Source: Ianthella basta (taxonomy: Eukaryota; Porifera; Demospongiae; Verongiida; Ianthellidae). Taken from it: DNA of 64,000 nucleotides. How positions within the stretch are numbered: position 1 is the first letter of the stretch; every line of letters begins with the position of its first letter. The notes below the pieces were generated by a model. That model did not search any database and was not told where the DNA came from. It worked only from the letters and a program-made list of their open reading frames with translations. Below, in pieces: positions 51,601 through 61,208 of this stretch. Both the position numbers and the translations under genes were made by a program. The stretch spans positions 7,280,092-7,344,091 of the forward strand of contig OZ025874.1 in NCBI GenBank assembly GCA_964019415.1, given 5' to 3'.

Positions 51601-54600
51601 GGTGATCATTAATAGTGTCTGCATATGAAGAATGCAATCGACAAGCTACGTACATTGCAGCATTTGTCACAATCTGAAGCACGACGAGACACAATGGGAT
51701 ACAGTGAACGACCACATCACTTTGACAATACAACTATGAACCCGTGAATTGAAGTTCCGACAACGAACTTAGTCGTGATTCACTGACACACCTACCTTGG
51801 GCATCTGTGGGTGGCTGAAGTCCTTGTCTATAACAACGCCCTTCACGAGCATGGTGTCATTCAGCTCCCCGCCCACTTTTCCATCCACTTTGATCAGTTC
51901 AAAGTCTACATCTCGTCTCTCCAAGTCTGCAACAGACAATACTGCCTCCACAGCAATGTCTGCTAGCTTTCGTCCACAGCGATTCACTCTGTTGGAGAGA
52001 GAGAGATAACATAGAGAGAGGTAATACCAGGAACATGAAGGAAATACCGCCACTTAACACAAGGACACGGTACTGCCTGTCTGTCCAAGGCATTCATACC
52101 CAAACTAGAATGAAGCAACACTGCACCGTTGAATGAAGAAACCCCGGAACAGCTGCATTAGATGCTTGCCAGCTGTTGAAAGAGGTCCAAATTCAGGGAC
52201 GCATTGGTGAAGGACATCCGCTTCTTCTCACACACGCGAAAATGCCCCAACATGTGGGGCACCAGGCAACAAAAGACAGATGTCTGACTTTAGATGACAG
52301 GCAGAAGTGGCTTCTGCATCCATTCTTCAATTCGACTATACCATCTACTCAGTGTATCACCATGAATACTAATAATTGGGGACAAATGGGGCTACTATTG
52401 GCAGTAGAATGTGTGCACATGGCACCTATTCTATCAATATGCCTCTGCAGTGGCTTACTGCAAGTAACCCCCCCCCCCCCCCCCCCCACCCTCATCATTA
52501 ATGATGTGTGGGCACAGCCCAAACTCCCAGCCACACCCTTCTGAATAATTAAGCCAGAGACTCCACAACAGAAAATGGAAAGTGAGACCAGCTCACTGGT
52601 GTCTTCAATATGTCTCACAACATCAGTTCATTCACTCTTGGTGACAAAGAGTGAGCGATAGTTTGGTTGTGACGGAAGCACTGTAGCAGAGCGTCTGGCC
52701 CAGGGAACACCATGTAACAGTTCCATGGGAATTTGGCAATGCACTTCATCCGGACATTCAATGGAAACTGAACAGCCCACGCTAGTAAACTGAACAGCAC
52801 ACACTAGTAAATTAAACAGCACACACTAGTAAAGCAAACAGCACATGCTAGTAAAGCGAACAGCACACACTAGTAAAGGGAACAGCACACACTAGTAAAG
52901 GGAACAGCACACACTAGTAAAGCAAACAGCACACACTAGTAAAGGGAACAGCACACACTAGTAAAGGGAACAGCACACACTAGTACAGTGAACAGCACAC
53001 GCTAGTAAACTGAACAGCACGCGCTAGTAAACTGAACAGCACGCGCTAGTAAACTGAACAGCACGCGCTAGTAAACTGAACAGCACGCGCTAGTAAACTG
53101 AACAGCACGCGCTAGTAAACTGAACAGGACGCGCTAGTAAACTGAACAGCACGCGCTAGTAAACTGAACAGCACGCGCTAGTAAACTGAACAGCACACGC
53201 TAGTAAACTGAACAGCACACGCTAGTAAACTGAACAGCACACGCTAGTAAACTGAACAGCACACACTAGTAAACTGAACAGCACACGCTAGTAAACTGAA
53301 CAGCACACGCTAGTAAACTGAACAGCACACGCTAGTAAACTGAACAGCACACGCTAGTAAATTGAACAGCACACGCTAGTAATCCCAACAGAGGGTGCAG
53401 GTGATCTGGAGCTGAAGCACATGATTCAAGATGGGATGTTTCCAGTTCAAGCTCAAGCCCAGGCCATGACAGAGAAGTTTTCAGTGGCAGCACCCCCTGA
53501 CAACAAGCAGCCCCACTGAACAAATAACAAACTGATCTTACTGTATGTGTGTCTATGTTGTTTGTACTATGTATGTGTTGTGGGTGCCTGGAAGAGTAGC
53601 CTTCTGGCTAAAGGTTCCCCACATTAAATAAGATCAATTATTATTATTATAATTATAACAGAATACTGAAATAGTCACTAGCAACTTTTAAGTTATTTGC
53701 CCAGTGAATGGCTTCGTAAGGAGTCATTTAGGCTCTGCATGACAAGACACGTAGCTGACTGTACTGCTAGCAGGCTCTGAGGACAACTTGTGTACATAAT
53801 GGTACTGCAGCTGCAACTCGTACAGTTTCCTTTGTCTTGGTGTACAGCTGATAAGCAATATATAGATGTGATACACAGCTCTACAAAATGGCCGCTGCTC
53901 GCAGCTCCTACAAAATGGCCGCCACTCATGGATGGTTGCCTGAGAAATTATCAGAAAGGCAGCCATTCTAGCAGACAGATTTGGACAGATTTCAATTACA
54001 CGCTACTCTGGGACAATGTTGACTATTCTGAGGTAGTATAATACATAAGTAATGCGTAATGCACAGTCTACCAAATAGCAGGACCCTTTCAAAGGTTTCA
54101 TTATTTGTGAGTTTTGGATTCAGCCAAAATTGCAAAATTACTTACTCAAAATGTTTGTTTGTAAACTCGTTAAGCACTTGGCTTCTCATTGGCAGGTGGT
54201 AGTGTTGAGTGGATGTGAAAGGACAGTCTAACCATAGCTACTGTGCTTGATTGACCAAAGGAAATTGACTCAACAATCAACTATATAAGCATGAATACAA
54301 AATTACCACCACTTTCGAACTCTCTCCATGCGGCTGTCACACATGTCGCCATGGTAACAAAAACAAACACCACCTCAATAGCTGCCAGTGAACAATCAGT
54401 GCCTGCAAGCCGATTGGTTGGTGAAGTGTGGCATTTACGTACGTACATTAACAGCTTAACCTTATTTCCTTGTCTGCACACTGCCTGTAGACAGGAGAGG
54501 GGCCATATCAAGCCAGACTAATGTTGGGAACGAGTGGGAGTTGCTATTGCCATGGTACCCAGCAGGCGTAAGTACGTGACTCTTCAAAATCACTTTTGCC

Positions 54601-55762
54601 AAATAGGCAGTGTTTGAGAATAGGGTGCACTTTGGTACAAAGGAAATGATTCCATACAGTCAATTAGTTACAAACCGCAAAGCCTTGATGACAAGGCTTG
54701 TTGTAAGTAGTCATGGCAACAGCATGATGGAAGACATGCAAACCCACGCCTATTCACCGACCTAAGCCCTGCACACACACACACACACACATTCCAATCC
54801 AGTAAAACGCTTCTACAATTACGTCTGTCACACGGATTGCAGTCACAAAACACACACAGAGGCCAGACTAGTCCACCGGAATCATGAGGCGCGTGGGTGA
54901 AAGCAATATGATTCAATTACAGGACTTCTTCTCTCATGCGTGAGAAAGGGGTAATAGGCATGATTGCTGTATGCACGTAGGTGGAGTGGGTGATCTTTCT
55001 CACGCGCCAGCAATGTAGAGGCAAGGCGTGGCTACTGAATGTGCGTAGGTGGAGGGGGCGATGAACACTTTTGGCCCTTTGATTATGGGCCAAATGGAGT
55101 TAACCTCACCGCCATCAGACGTTCTGGCAGCTGTGTTACGCTATGTTATGGGTACGTATGCTGGTTATGTATGTACACACATAGCTTGCCCAGCTACACC
55201 TGGCAGCCTCGAAGAAGGTAGCTGAACTGCTACCAACAAATGCAGTACAAATTTTGAAAATTCTGCTAGAATGCAATGACAGAAGATACCACCCAAAGAA
55301 GAGCTATTTTGGAGTGGTAGTCTACATTTACAGCTTTGGATAAGTTGATGAAGCACAATTGAGGGTAGAACTTGGAGCTTGAGCACAATGCACTTTTGGT
55401 GTTGAGATGTACATACTCACATTTTTGACCCAAGGGTGGTCATTGCAGTTTCAACAAGTGGCTCTGTGTTGTCTCTGGAGACGGGAAAGGCCTCGGCAAT
55501 CTCATCCAAGCGGTCGAGGGCAACTTTCAAAGCCATGTCGTAGCCATCTGCAATGCGTATGGGATGGATTCCTTTGTCCAACAGGTCCTCAGCCTGCTCT
55601 AACAGAGCTCCGGCTAGAACTGCGGTAGGTGGGGTGGGGGAGGATGGTAAGTAACACAAAAGGACAGCGCATCAGTCGAGGCACAAGCCGCACCCCATCA
55701 CATAATATACCTACCTCCTTCAATCATAGCGAATACATGCAGAAACATATGGAAGCGCATGT

Positions 55763-55839
<77 letters not shown>

Positions 55840-58800
55840 CATTTGTGTGTGTGTGTGCGTGGTGTGTGTGTGTGTGTCTGTGTGTGGGGGGAGCACATGC
55901 CAGTACACACAAATACATGAGTGTGTGCATTTACACACGCTAATAACGTTAACACCAACTAGTATTATTGGGTTCTAGGCCTGGCAGACATAACAATTAT
56001 TACATTCAATAAATGCCGCACAAGTGACAGCCCAGAAATGTCCTGAAAGGGAGGAAACCCAAATTGCAGTGACACATCTCCATCCTGGACATCTCTGGGA
56101 CAATTTGGACAGGCCCAAGTGTCCCAAATAGGGAGGTATCCATATTTCACGGCTGTTTCATATGTATCCCACATGTACAACTTAGCAATTCTTGTGCAAT
56201 ACTAAAATGGCGCCCATTTCCCTATGCTGGCCATGGATAAGGATATCATTCCTTCAGGATTTCCTAGAGAAATGATGCACAGCATTTGATCGCTGGTATT
56301 ATTTTAGTTGCTTTGGTGTACATAGTTCTGATCCTACTCCTTTTCCTGCAGGTTTCCAAGACCCGAATGTTTTATATTGTAAACATGTGTATACCTTAAT
56401 ACTAAACGTTCATTATGTACATACATTCCTTAAAACTGCAAGAAAAAAGGAGTAAGACTAGACCAAACCGAAATATCTAAAAAATTAGCAGCAATCAAAT
56501 ACACCAAGCCCTTTCTTCTGAAAAACCTGGAGGAATGATATCTGTTATACACTGCTAGCATAGGGGAAAAGACCCATTCTTTGGGTGCAAAAATGTTGCA
56601 TAATAACAAAGTTACCCCAGCGAAACAGCCGTGATTTCAGAGGTACTTTGTACCGATCTTGTTGTAGCTGTGACAGTAGATGTTGGAAAAGTGTCCAAAA
56701 TTCACCTTATAAGGGGTTCCATCATAGCATACTACCATAATATACCAAATGTGTGCAACTTTTGTGGAACATAATAATATCTTGGATGTCCTTGCCTGAG
56801 GATTTTTGCGCTTTTTTCGCAAAGCCCCAGTATCCCCTTAAAGTCTAATGACAAAGAGAGGGGGGTTCGCAGCTTCATTTTCGCAAATGTCAGCTAATTC
56901 ACATCTCAAAATTTGCAAAATAACATTCTGCGAAGATTCATACACATGTGCTATCATTTCAGCCATTTTAAAAAGCCGGTCAGAAGAGTTTCTAGCACAG
57001 TAAGGTGCAGCTCAGTTATACTAACAATGACTCTAGCAGTTAATTCAACAATTAGTGTGAGCAGATACTTGACAATAGTTGACAGCTTTGTGGACCCATT
57101 GGCGACGATAATCAATGAAATAGCTTGAAATATGACAGAATATGTAAATGTGATTGTCAAATAGTATATGATGTAATCAACATGCCAGGGTCACAATCAA
57201 TTACAATATTGATCTTCCTTACAGCACCATCACAGCAACTCACTGACCTACAACGCCCGTAGTTCCATCTCCGATCTCATCATCTTGTGATTTTGAAAGT
57301 TCCACCATCAATTTTGCAATCTCATGATCCAAATCCATCATCTTCATGATGGTGGCCCCATCATTGGTCACTGTCACTTCTCCGTCTGAATCAACCATGA
57401 TCTAAACACAACACCCGTAAAATGTAAACAAGGGTAAAAATTGCCATGAAACACAAGCCATGCACTGTAATAAAGTTGAAACAACTGCTAATCTACAATT
57501 TCAAGCAAAAAGCTTTAAATGCTTCATCCGTGTACAACCATGCATATAGTATGATAAGTGTGATATCACTCAAATAATAATTTCAGTATGTGCTATCAAT
57601 ATCTGCCTTGCGGATAGGTAAATTTAAACTTGCACTCAGAATCCCATTGTGAAGGGTTAGGGATGCAGTGAGAAGCAAACAAAGCAAAGCAAGAACAATA
57701 ATTTAGTAAAAGTTATGTCATTGCCATAGAAAACGCCATAACAAGAACAGAAACAAAGCTTTCGATGGAAAACACAGCTTCAAGGTTTTTAGGACAATTT
57801 GAGTAGCTGTAAAGCTTTGAAGATTCATTCCAGGCCTAACACATATACACGCATACCAAGATAGGATAATGGAGGGTAATGGGGGCCTGGAAGCAAAGGT
57901 CCAGGTCCAAGTGTACCAGTGATAAAGGATGCCATTGTATCAAACCCAAGCCACATGGCAGCCAGCCTCCCTGGCCCCAAATAGCACTAACACAGCACTA
58001 AACACTACAGTCCAGCTCTGTAAAGCAGTCATTTCTTTGTAACACCCAATTTTAACCAACACACAACTTGCAGCTGCCTTGGACAGGTTTAAATCACTGA
58101 ACATCACTCAGAATTATTGCACCAATTTTATCCATTACATTTCTCCCCAGGGAGTTTTATTGAATATGGCACAGTCTGTATCACCAGTCAACATGGTAAA
58201 CATGGTAAACACAACACACCTTGTCCATTCCTTTAGGTCCTAAGGACGACTTCAGAATGCTGGAAACTGCCTTAGCTGCCAGAATGTGGGACTGAAATGA
58301 AGAACAATTCAAACAAGATAAACAATTCTACTGATCAAAAAATGAATGAATAAATAATACCAATCAAACAAACAATGTTCAAAGTCAAAATGCAAGTCAA
58401 TACCCATCCCCTCCCGAGTCCATGGGTCCCTTGAGGGTATTCTACTACATTAGCCCTTCTTAAAATCCCTCAAGTACACCAAAATATTTAGCTTCTGCAT
58501 CCCCTCTCCCCCCCCCAAAATAACAATTTTCGAAATGCAGCACTGTCTGATGTATGCACAGTTGCATATTAATGTGTATTCAATAACTACAAGTACTGTG
58601 TAGGTACCGTGGACCACAATATTGATTTGTACTGCTGACATACCTGTACACCATAATACTGACAGTACAAGCAGTATTAGCATGTACACAATAACACTGG
58701 TATGTTCTGATGCACTATAGCTATAATTTTTGTGCACAACATACGTATACTTATTCACACTAGCATGCACTGCAGACAAGGAATTCATGTAAACTGACTA

Positions 58801-59171
58801 GTTAGTCGTTATGAGGCTATTTTAACCGTTCACTGATACCAGCTACAACACACGGAATGGTTCACACAAGAAGCAGTTAACGAAGCTACACAGTGCGACG
58901 CATACAACAAGAGGTTATAGCGCCTTTGACGGAATTCAGAGAGAGTAAGGATCATGCAATGGGAGCTAGGGGCTTCGCAGCACATGGCACAACACAACAC
59001 AACACAGCACAGCATAGTCAATTCGCCCTCTCTATTCTTCAACATGAAGAAGCTCGCTACCTTTTGCGCCTCCAGGCCAGCCAGCCGCTTCTTGATGGAC
59101 TGGTCTCTTAGAATGACGAATGGGCGCCCAAATTCGTCGAAGGCAATCATGGGTTGCGTGCTGACATTCAT
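44267..59171 (-). CDS. CCT5: T-complex protein 1 subunit epsilon (CCT5)
   Basis: Ten minus-strand exons: 59171-59061, 58291-58220, 57401-57248, 55619-55421, 51988-51796, 51443-51294, 50509-50204, 49950-49813, 45807-45627, 44385-44267. They join in phase to 540 aa (human CCT5: 541). The protein starts [20 protein letters not shown]. It has the group II chaperonin ATP-site motifs NDGAT (74-78) and GDGTTG (105-110), CCT5-type stretches [15 protein letters not shown] and [19 protein letters not shown] in the second ATP motif, and the end [12 protein letters not shown]...[15 protein letters not shown]5 is one of eight subunits of the cytosolic TRiC ring that folds actin, tubulin and other proteins. 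Introns are large because of inserted repeats: intron 8 (4.0 kb) holds a LINE, intron 4 (3.4 kb) a minisatellite. Introns 1-3 show little beyond AT-rich sequence, GT arrays and a repeat A copy. Confidence 0.98.
44495..45045. mobile_element. 551-bp TIR element in CCT5 intron 9
   Basis: It begins CAGTGGCGGATCCAGG and ends with the inverted CCTAGATCCGCCACTG. The flanks carry CATCT on both sides (44490-44494, 45046-45050), a 5-bp target duplication. There are runs of G and C just inside each end and no convincing coding frame, so it is non-autonomous. Ends resemble the nested element at 33475-33793. Confidence 0.8.
45070..45600. repeat. Two-phase minisatellite, CCT5 intron 9
   Basis: The first part has units of about 57-60 bp (CCCCCCACTTTTCACCCACC, then CACTTTGTCACCCAACCGCT). 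The second part has a 30-bp unit (CACTTGTCACCCACCCACTC, ATCATCCACC). It runs up to just before exon 9. Open frames here are repeat translations. Confidence 0.95.
45841..45914. repeat. (GT)n array at the 5' side of the LINE
   Basis: About 37 pure GT units end exactly where the LINE sequence begins. A second GT array begins right after the LINE tail (48588-48631). Confidence 0.95.
45915..48587 (+). mobile_element. 5'-truncated non-LTR retrotransposon (RTE-like LINE) in CCT5 intron 8
   Basis: The insertion is antisense to CCT5. It consists of a 13-bp inverted repeat hairpin, a long open frame and a short 3' UTR ending in about 8 AAG units (48564-48587). It is embedded in a GT microsatellite, so a target duplication cannot be told from the repeat. 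Most of the endonuclease N-terminal half is missing. The absence of stops suggests a recent insertion. Confidence 0.88.
45957..48521 (+). CDS. LINE ORF: partial APE endonuclease plus reverse transcriptase
   Basis: 854 codons, open throughout. Residues 1-115 are the C-terminal part of an APE endonuclease ([21 protein letters not shown]). The reverse transcriptase spans about 370-680 ([47 protein letters not shown], catalytic [13 protein letters not shown]). The C-terminal region has VLLYGAETW and [13 protein letters not shown], typical of RTE/BovB-type and related LINE proteins. The first Met is only the first ATG after the truncation; the native start is lost. It copies LINE RNA into DNA at nicked targets; with most of the endonuclease missing, this copy is unlikely to be autonomous. 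Confidence 0.92.
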   Translation: MMNNGSGLVMVMGDFNASVSEGVKGVVGPYGLGNRTSDNGERLVSFASTHGLCIANTLFPHKHIHTASWYPPDPRSRPSLKDYVLVKHRMRSSILDTRVHRGADMDSDHRLVITSIRLKLLKKARNQRRRQCFNVELLLQDQRRSDFMKAIGECFGARKRQGDVEERWDELKKSILGSAEEHLRGKWKRQSRWMTQDTSEIIEAKRMAFLRWQEQREDARRHKEYRDLCKRVRRAVKEDKEKWLDDVMKGLEDDMKRHRQGSFYKRMRQLTATRAIPMNTIMDESGQPLQKSEEKLARWKRHFEKVLNVQSVVAGNVIEELEDRSEVETTQVTREEVEQAVRKLQNCKAAGEDEIVAELLKNGGNAMIDWLLEILQEVWKTKHVPSEWKKAVLVPLHKKKDRKICDNYRGISLLSVPGKVLSLVLLDRLETIIDPQLMESQCGFRKGRGTVDQIWVARQIIERATEYQTPVHLGFVDLTKAYDSVDRSALFAMLRHYRVPQQLIDIIKELYTGTWCCVRTTDGTSEDFEVKTGVRQGCVLSPLLFNCFMDRILREAMEMTGGGLQIEYTTSGGLFLSYRDKTPLTTCIQNIQYADDLTLIAETRGELQRMVDVLDRACTRWGMKINGDKTKVLNIGELTGDHPAITLNGHTLEEVDSFSYLGCEVEQTARVERDVRIRLEKAATVYRMWRWKVFKSRNLSKTTKVRVFRSMVMSVLLYGAETWPVTQHDIRRLKTFQMRCLRDIVGVTLWDKRRNDDILEETGELPVEEQLRLKRLQWFGHLQRMPDHRPQKQLLRCRPTGKKRRPGGTSLRWVDVISRDLTRIANWQEVVMDRSEWRAAIHQPKSALSQSVMR
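48692..49673. mobile_element. Putative inverted-end element in CCT5 intron 8
   Basis: GTAGGAACCATGGGGGCC near 48696 and, inverted, GGCCCCCC...GTTCCTACA near 49665 form short imperfect ends about 980 bp apart. The interior has no convincing coding frame. No target duplication was found, so the boundaries are uncertain. Confidence 0.4.
50644..50890. repeat. About 43-bp tandem repeat, about 6 copies, CCT5 intron 6
   Basis: The unit contains AAAAACATCATCATGCTACC and CTTCA(C/T)(G/A)AACACTTCA. The open frame on the + strand is a repeat translation. Confidence 0.85.
52763..53382. repeat. 22-bp minisatellite, about 28 copies, CCT5 intron 4
   Basis: The unit is CTAGTAAACTGAACAGCACG plus CG or AC. 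Variants are grouped: AAAGGGAACAGCACACA units at 52860-52980, CACGCG units at 53020-53180 and CACACG units at 53200-53380. No unique spacers separate the units, so it is not a CRISPR. Confidence 0.95.
53385..53660 (+). mobile_element. Possible LINE 3' end remnant, CCT5 intron 4
   Basis: The segment ends GGTTCCCCACATTAAATAAG followed by ATCAATTATTATTATT, a short-repeat A/T tail of LINE 3' UTR type. A related end (CTTCCACATTAAATAAGAT) occurs at 42927-42946. No reverse transcriptase is present. Confidence 0.4.
55763..55880. repeat. (GT)n microsatellite, CCT5 intron 3
   Basis: Imperfect GT array with a few C and A interruptions. Confidence 0.95.
57895..58080 (-). repeat. Dispersed repeat family A, copy 3 (inverted), CCT5 intron 2
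   Basis: On the minus strand it reads TAGTGCTATTTGGGGCCAGG then GAGGCTGGCTG, the same blocks as at 5730-5765. Confidence 0.65.
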
Positions 59172-59342
59172 CTTGGTCGAACCTTCCAGACACTTGCTAC
59201 GAACACGTGGTCGTAATGCTTATCATTTATACACATAACAACGTTAGGCTACACAATACTATAGAAATAAAACGTGCATATTATATATAAATATATTGTT
59301 AAATATACAATAGCTACACATACAACTAAACAAAATTCGCTT
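59172..59342. promoter_or_regulatory. CCT5 promoter / UBE3D 3' spacer with E-box
   Basis: Only 171 bp separate the UBE3D stop from the CCT5 ATG on the same strand. It contains CACGTG at 59204-59209, 33 bp upstream of the CCT5 ATG, and an AT-rich stretch (59276-59310) that may serve UBE3D 3'-end formation. Confidence 0.5.
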
Positions 59343-60902
59343 CTATGAAGTATTACATTTGAAATACGCAATGTTGAATGTGTTAGCAACTCGCATGGTA
59401 GGGGGGAGGGAGAGGTTATTCTCCTCCAACACTAGCAGCACCTGCAAACAGTCCATCAAAGGGAGTACCATGTCTGTCACAGAGCCATCCAGCTCCCAGC
59501 TGGCAGCCGTGGATATACCACTCCCTTCTGCATCCTTTAGACAGCTCTTGTAAAGCAACTTCATTGCTCTAAAACACTCAACGTTAAGAGTGCCACCTGC
59601 CACTTTATTAACACCCACACATGGTGTATCAGATCCTTGTCTACCAACATGTACAGCCTGACTAGAATAGCATTCAAATGCAGGCCTACCTGTGGACAAG
59701 GCATTGGTTGCTATGTGCACATTTGAATTGATGTGCCAAATGCACGCATACACATGCCCAGCGGGGTCCTTTAGCAAGAACCGATACATCCCCGAGCTCC
59801 CTGCCAAAGCAGTGAGCGTGTGCGCAAAGTATGTCTCCAACTCTGCTCTCTCTAGAACAGGACACACCTCCCCACCAATTGGATGGAACCCTTTCGTCTG
59901 CAAGGTAACATTTTCCCACTTGAACGTGATACTGGTCACTGGTTCCTTCAGAGTGACGTCAGTGGGATTAAAGGTTTTGCCTTGACCAAGGTGGCTGAAA
60001 CATCGCTTGCACCTCACTTGGCACTTGTGACTGGAGTGGGTGGAATTAGGTGAAGCACTTGGGGGATCTGGAGGGGGTTCCTTGTCGGTGCTCGGGGTGT
60101 CTGGAGGGGTACCTGGACTCTCAGGAGGGGAGTCTCTCTCCACACTGTGGGCGCCTTTAGGTTCAACTAGATCTGAAGGAGAACCCATGTCAGCATTGGC
60201 GGTGTCTTGAACATTTACTGGGGTGTGTGAAAGGGTATCCTTGTTGGTTTGGGGGTTATTCCTGGGACAATCTTGTGTGCCTGCTACAGGGGTATTGGTG
60301 TGCTGAACATCCTCCTCCAGTAGTAGGCTTTCTTGCAGCAAAGAGCTCAGTCTGAAAACAATAGAGGACTCACTGAGTAGGCACTCTTCCTCACGCGGAA
60401 CAAGCTCTTCTGCCATGAATCGCTGAGCTGCGCTTGACTTTCCATGACAGAAGAGTTCTGGCACCATCCCTCTGAACTCTTCACTTGGCAAAGGGAACGC
60501 TCTCTGGACCTTGCTGTGCTCTCTACTTAATGTTTTCTGGCAAAATGCACATTGCAGCGTGTAAGGAAAGGCCTCCTTCGCAGCAGCCCATGACACAAAC
60601 TCCTTTCTACCCGAATGCCCTCGGCCTGCTCCACAACTGAGGGGCAAGGCTGCAACAGTCTGTCTTGGGAAGTGAACACTAACCATTCCTTGCCCTACGT
60701 CCTTCGCTGATGGCTTCTGCGCATTGCAGTCTACAGAGAATGGTAAGGATGCCTGTATGGGCTCCCCTGCTATCACGCTCAAGGGGCATACTGAAGATTC
60801 TCTTACAGAAAAACCAGTAGACCCTCGTGTAGCCACTGGCGAGATGTCACAAACGAGTTCGGCCGTGCCGATTCCTTCGCGATATTCTGCATAATACAGC
60901 AT
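59343..60902 (-). CDS. UBE3D: E3 ubiquitin-protein ligase E3D (UBE3D)
   Basis: A single exon of 519 aa starts at the ATG at 60902-60900. Two paired-cysteine motifs (LQCAFCQKTL at about 116-125; VRCKRCFSHLG at about 292-302) and a Cys-His pair (ELFCHGK) are characteristic of the UBE3D/HECT-like E2-binding family. The C-terminal third, with VYACIWHINSNVHIATN and the end LPPTMRVANTFNIAYF, also fits the family. UBE3D binds the E2 UBE2C/UbcH10 and has been linked to cyclin B ubiquitination. A Pro/Asp-rich insert (about 225-290) is specific to this protein and probably disordered; vertebrate UBE3D is shorter (389 aa). It is followed on the same strand by CCT5. Confidence 0.82.
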   Translation of the reverse strand: MLYYAEYREGIGTAELVCDISPVATRGSTGFSVRESSVCPLSVIAGEPIQASLPFSVDCNAQKPSAKDVGQGMVSVHFPRQTVAALPLSCGAGRGHSGRKEFVSWAAAKEAFPYTLQCAFCQKTLSREHSKVQRAFPLPSEEFRGMVPELFCHGKSSAAQRFMAEELVPREEECLLSESSIVFRLSSLLQESLLLEEDVQHTNTPVAGTQDCPRNNPQTNKDTLSHTPVNVQDTANADMGSPSDLVEPKGAHSVERDSPPESPGTPPDTPSTDKEPPPDPPSASPNSTHSSHKCQVRCKRCFSHLGQGKTFNPTDVTLKEPVTSITFKWENVTLQTKGFHPIGGEVCPVLERAELETYFAHTLTALAGSSGMYRFLLKDPAGHVYACIWHINSNVHIATNALSTGRPAFECYSSQAVHVGRQGSDTPCVGVNKVAGGTLNVECFRAMKLLYKSCLKDAEGSGISTAASWELDGSVTDMVLPLMDCLQVLLVLEENNLSLPPTMRVANTFNIAYFKCNTS

Positions 60903-61208
60903 GCCTCATCCATGCAGCAGTACTAGTAGCAGTGAGTCTGCCACTACGGCTTTAACTAACAGTAACGCAAACGTAACTTAACGCTCGTGCGCGTTTAGTA
61001 TGCGCCTTCATGTAAACAAACACTGCCTGCAATCCCGACCGACTCAGATAGTTCATGAATTGAGAGTGCACAAGCTACAAGGATCACTAAAACACGGGTG
61101 AGTGACTAATAAAGATGTGGTTTACCGACTTAAGCTGTCGGCAGTGGATTGAAAAGGTGTAGATAGCTATACATACATAGCTACATGCATACAGTAATCT
61201 TAAAGTTA

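Noticed and set aside
52763-53382. Possible CRISPR array
   Set aside because: The 22-bp units are directly abutting with no unique spacers, and the host is a eukaryote.
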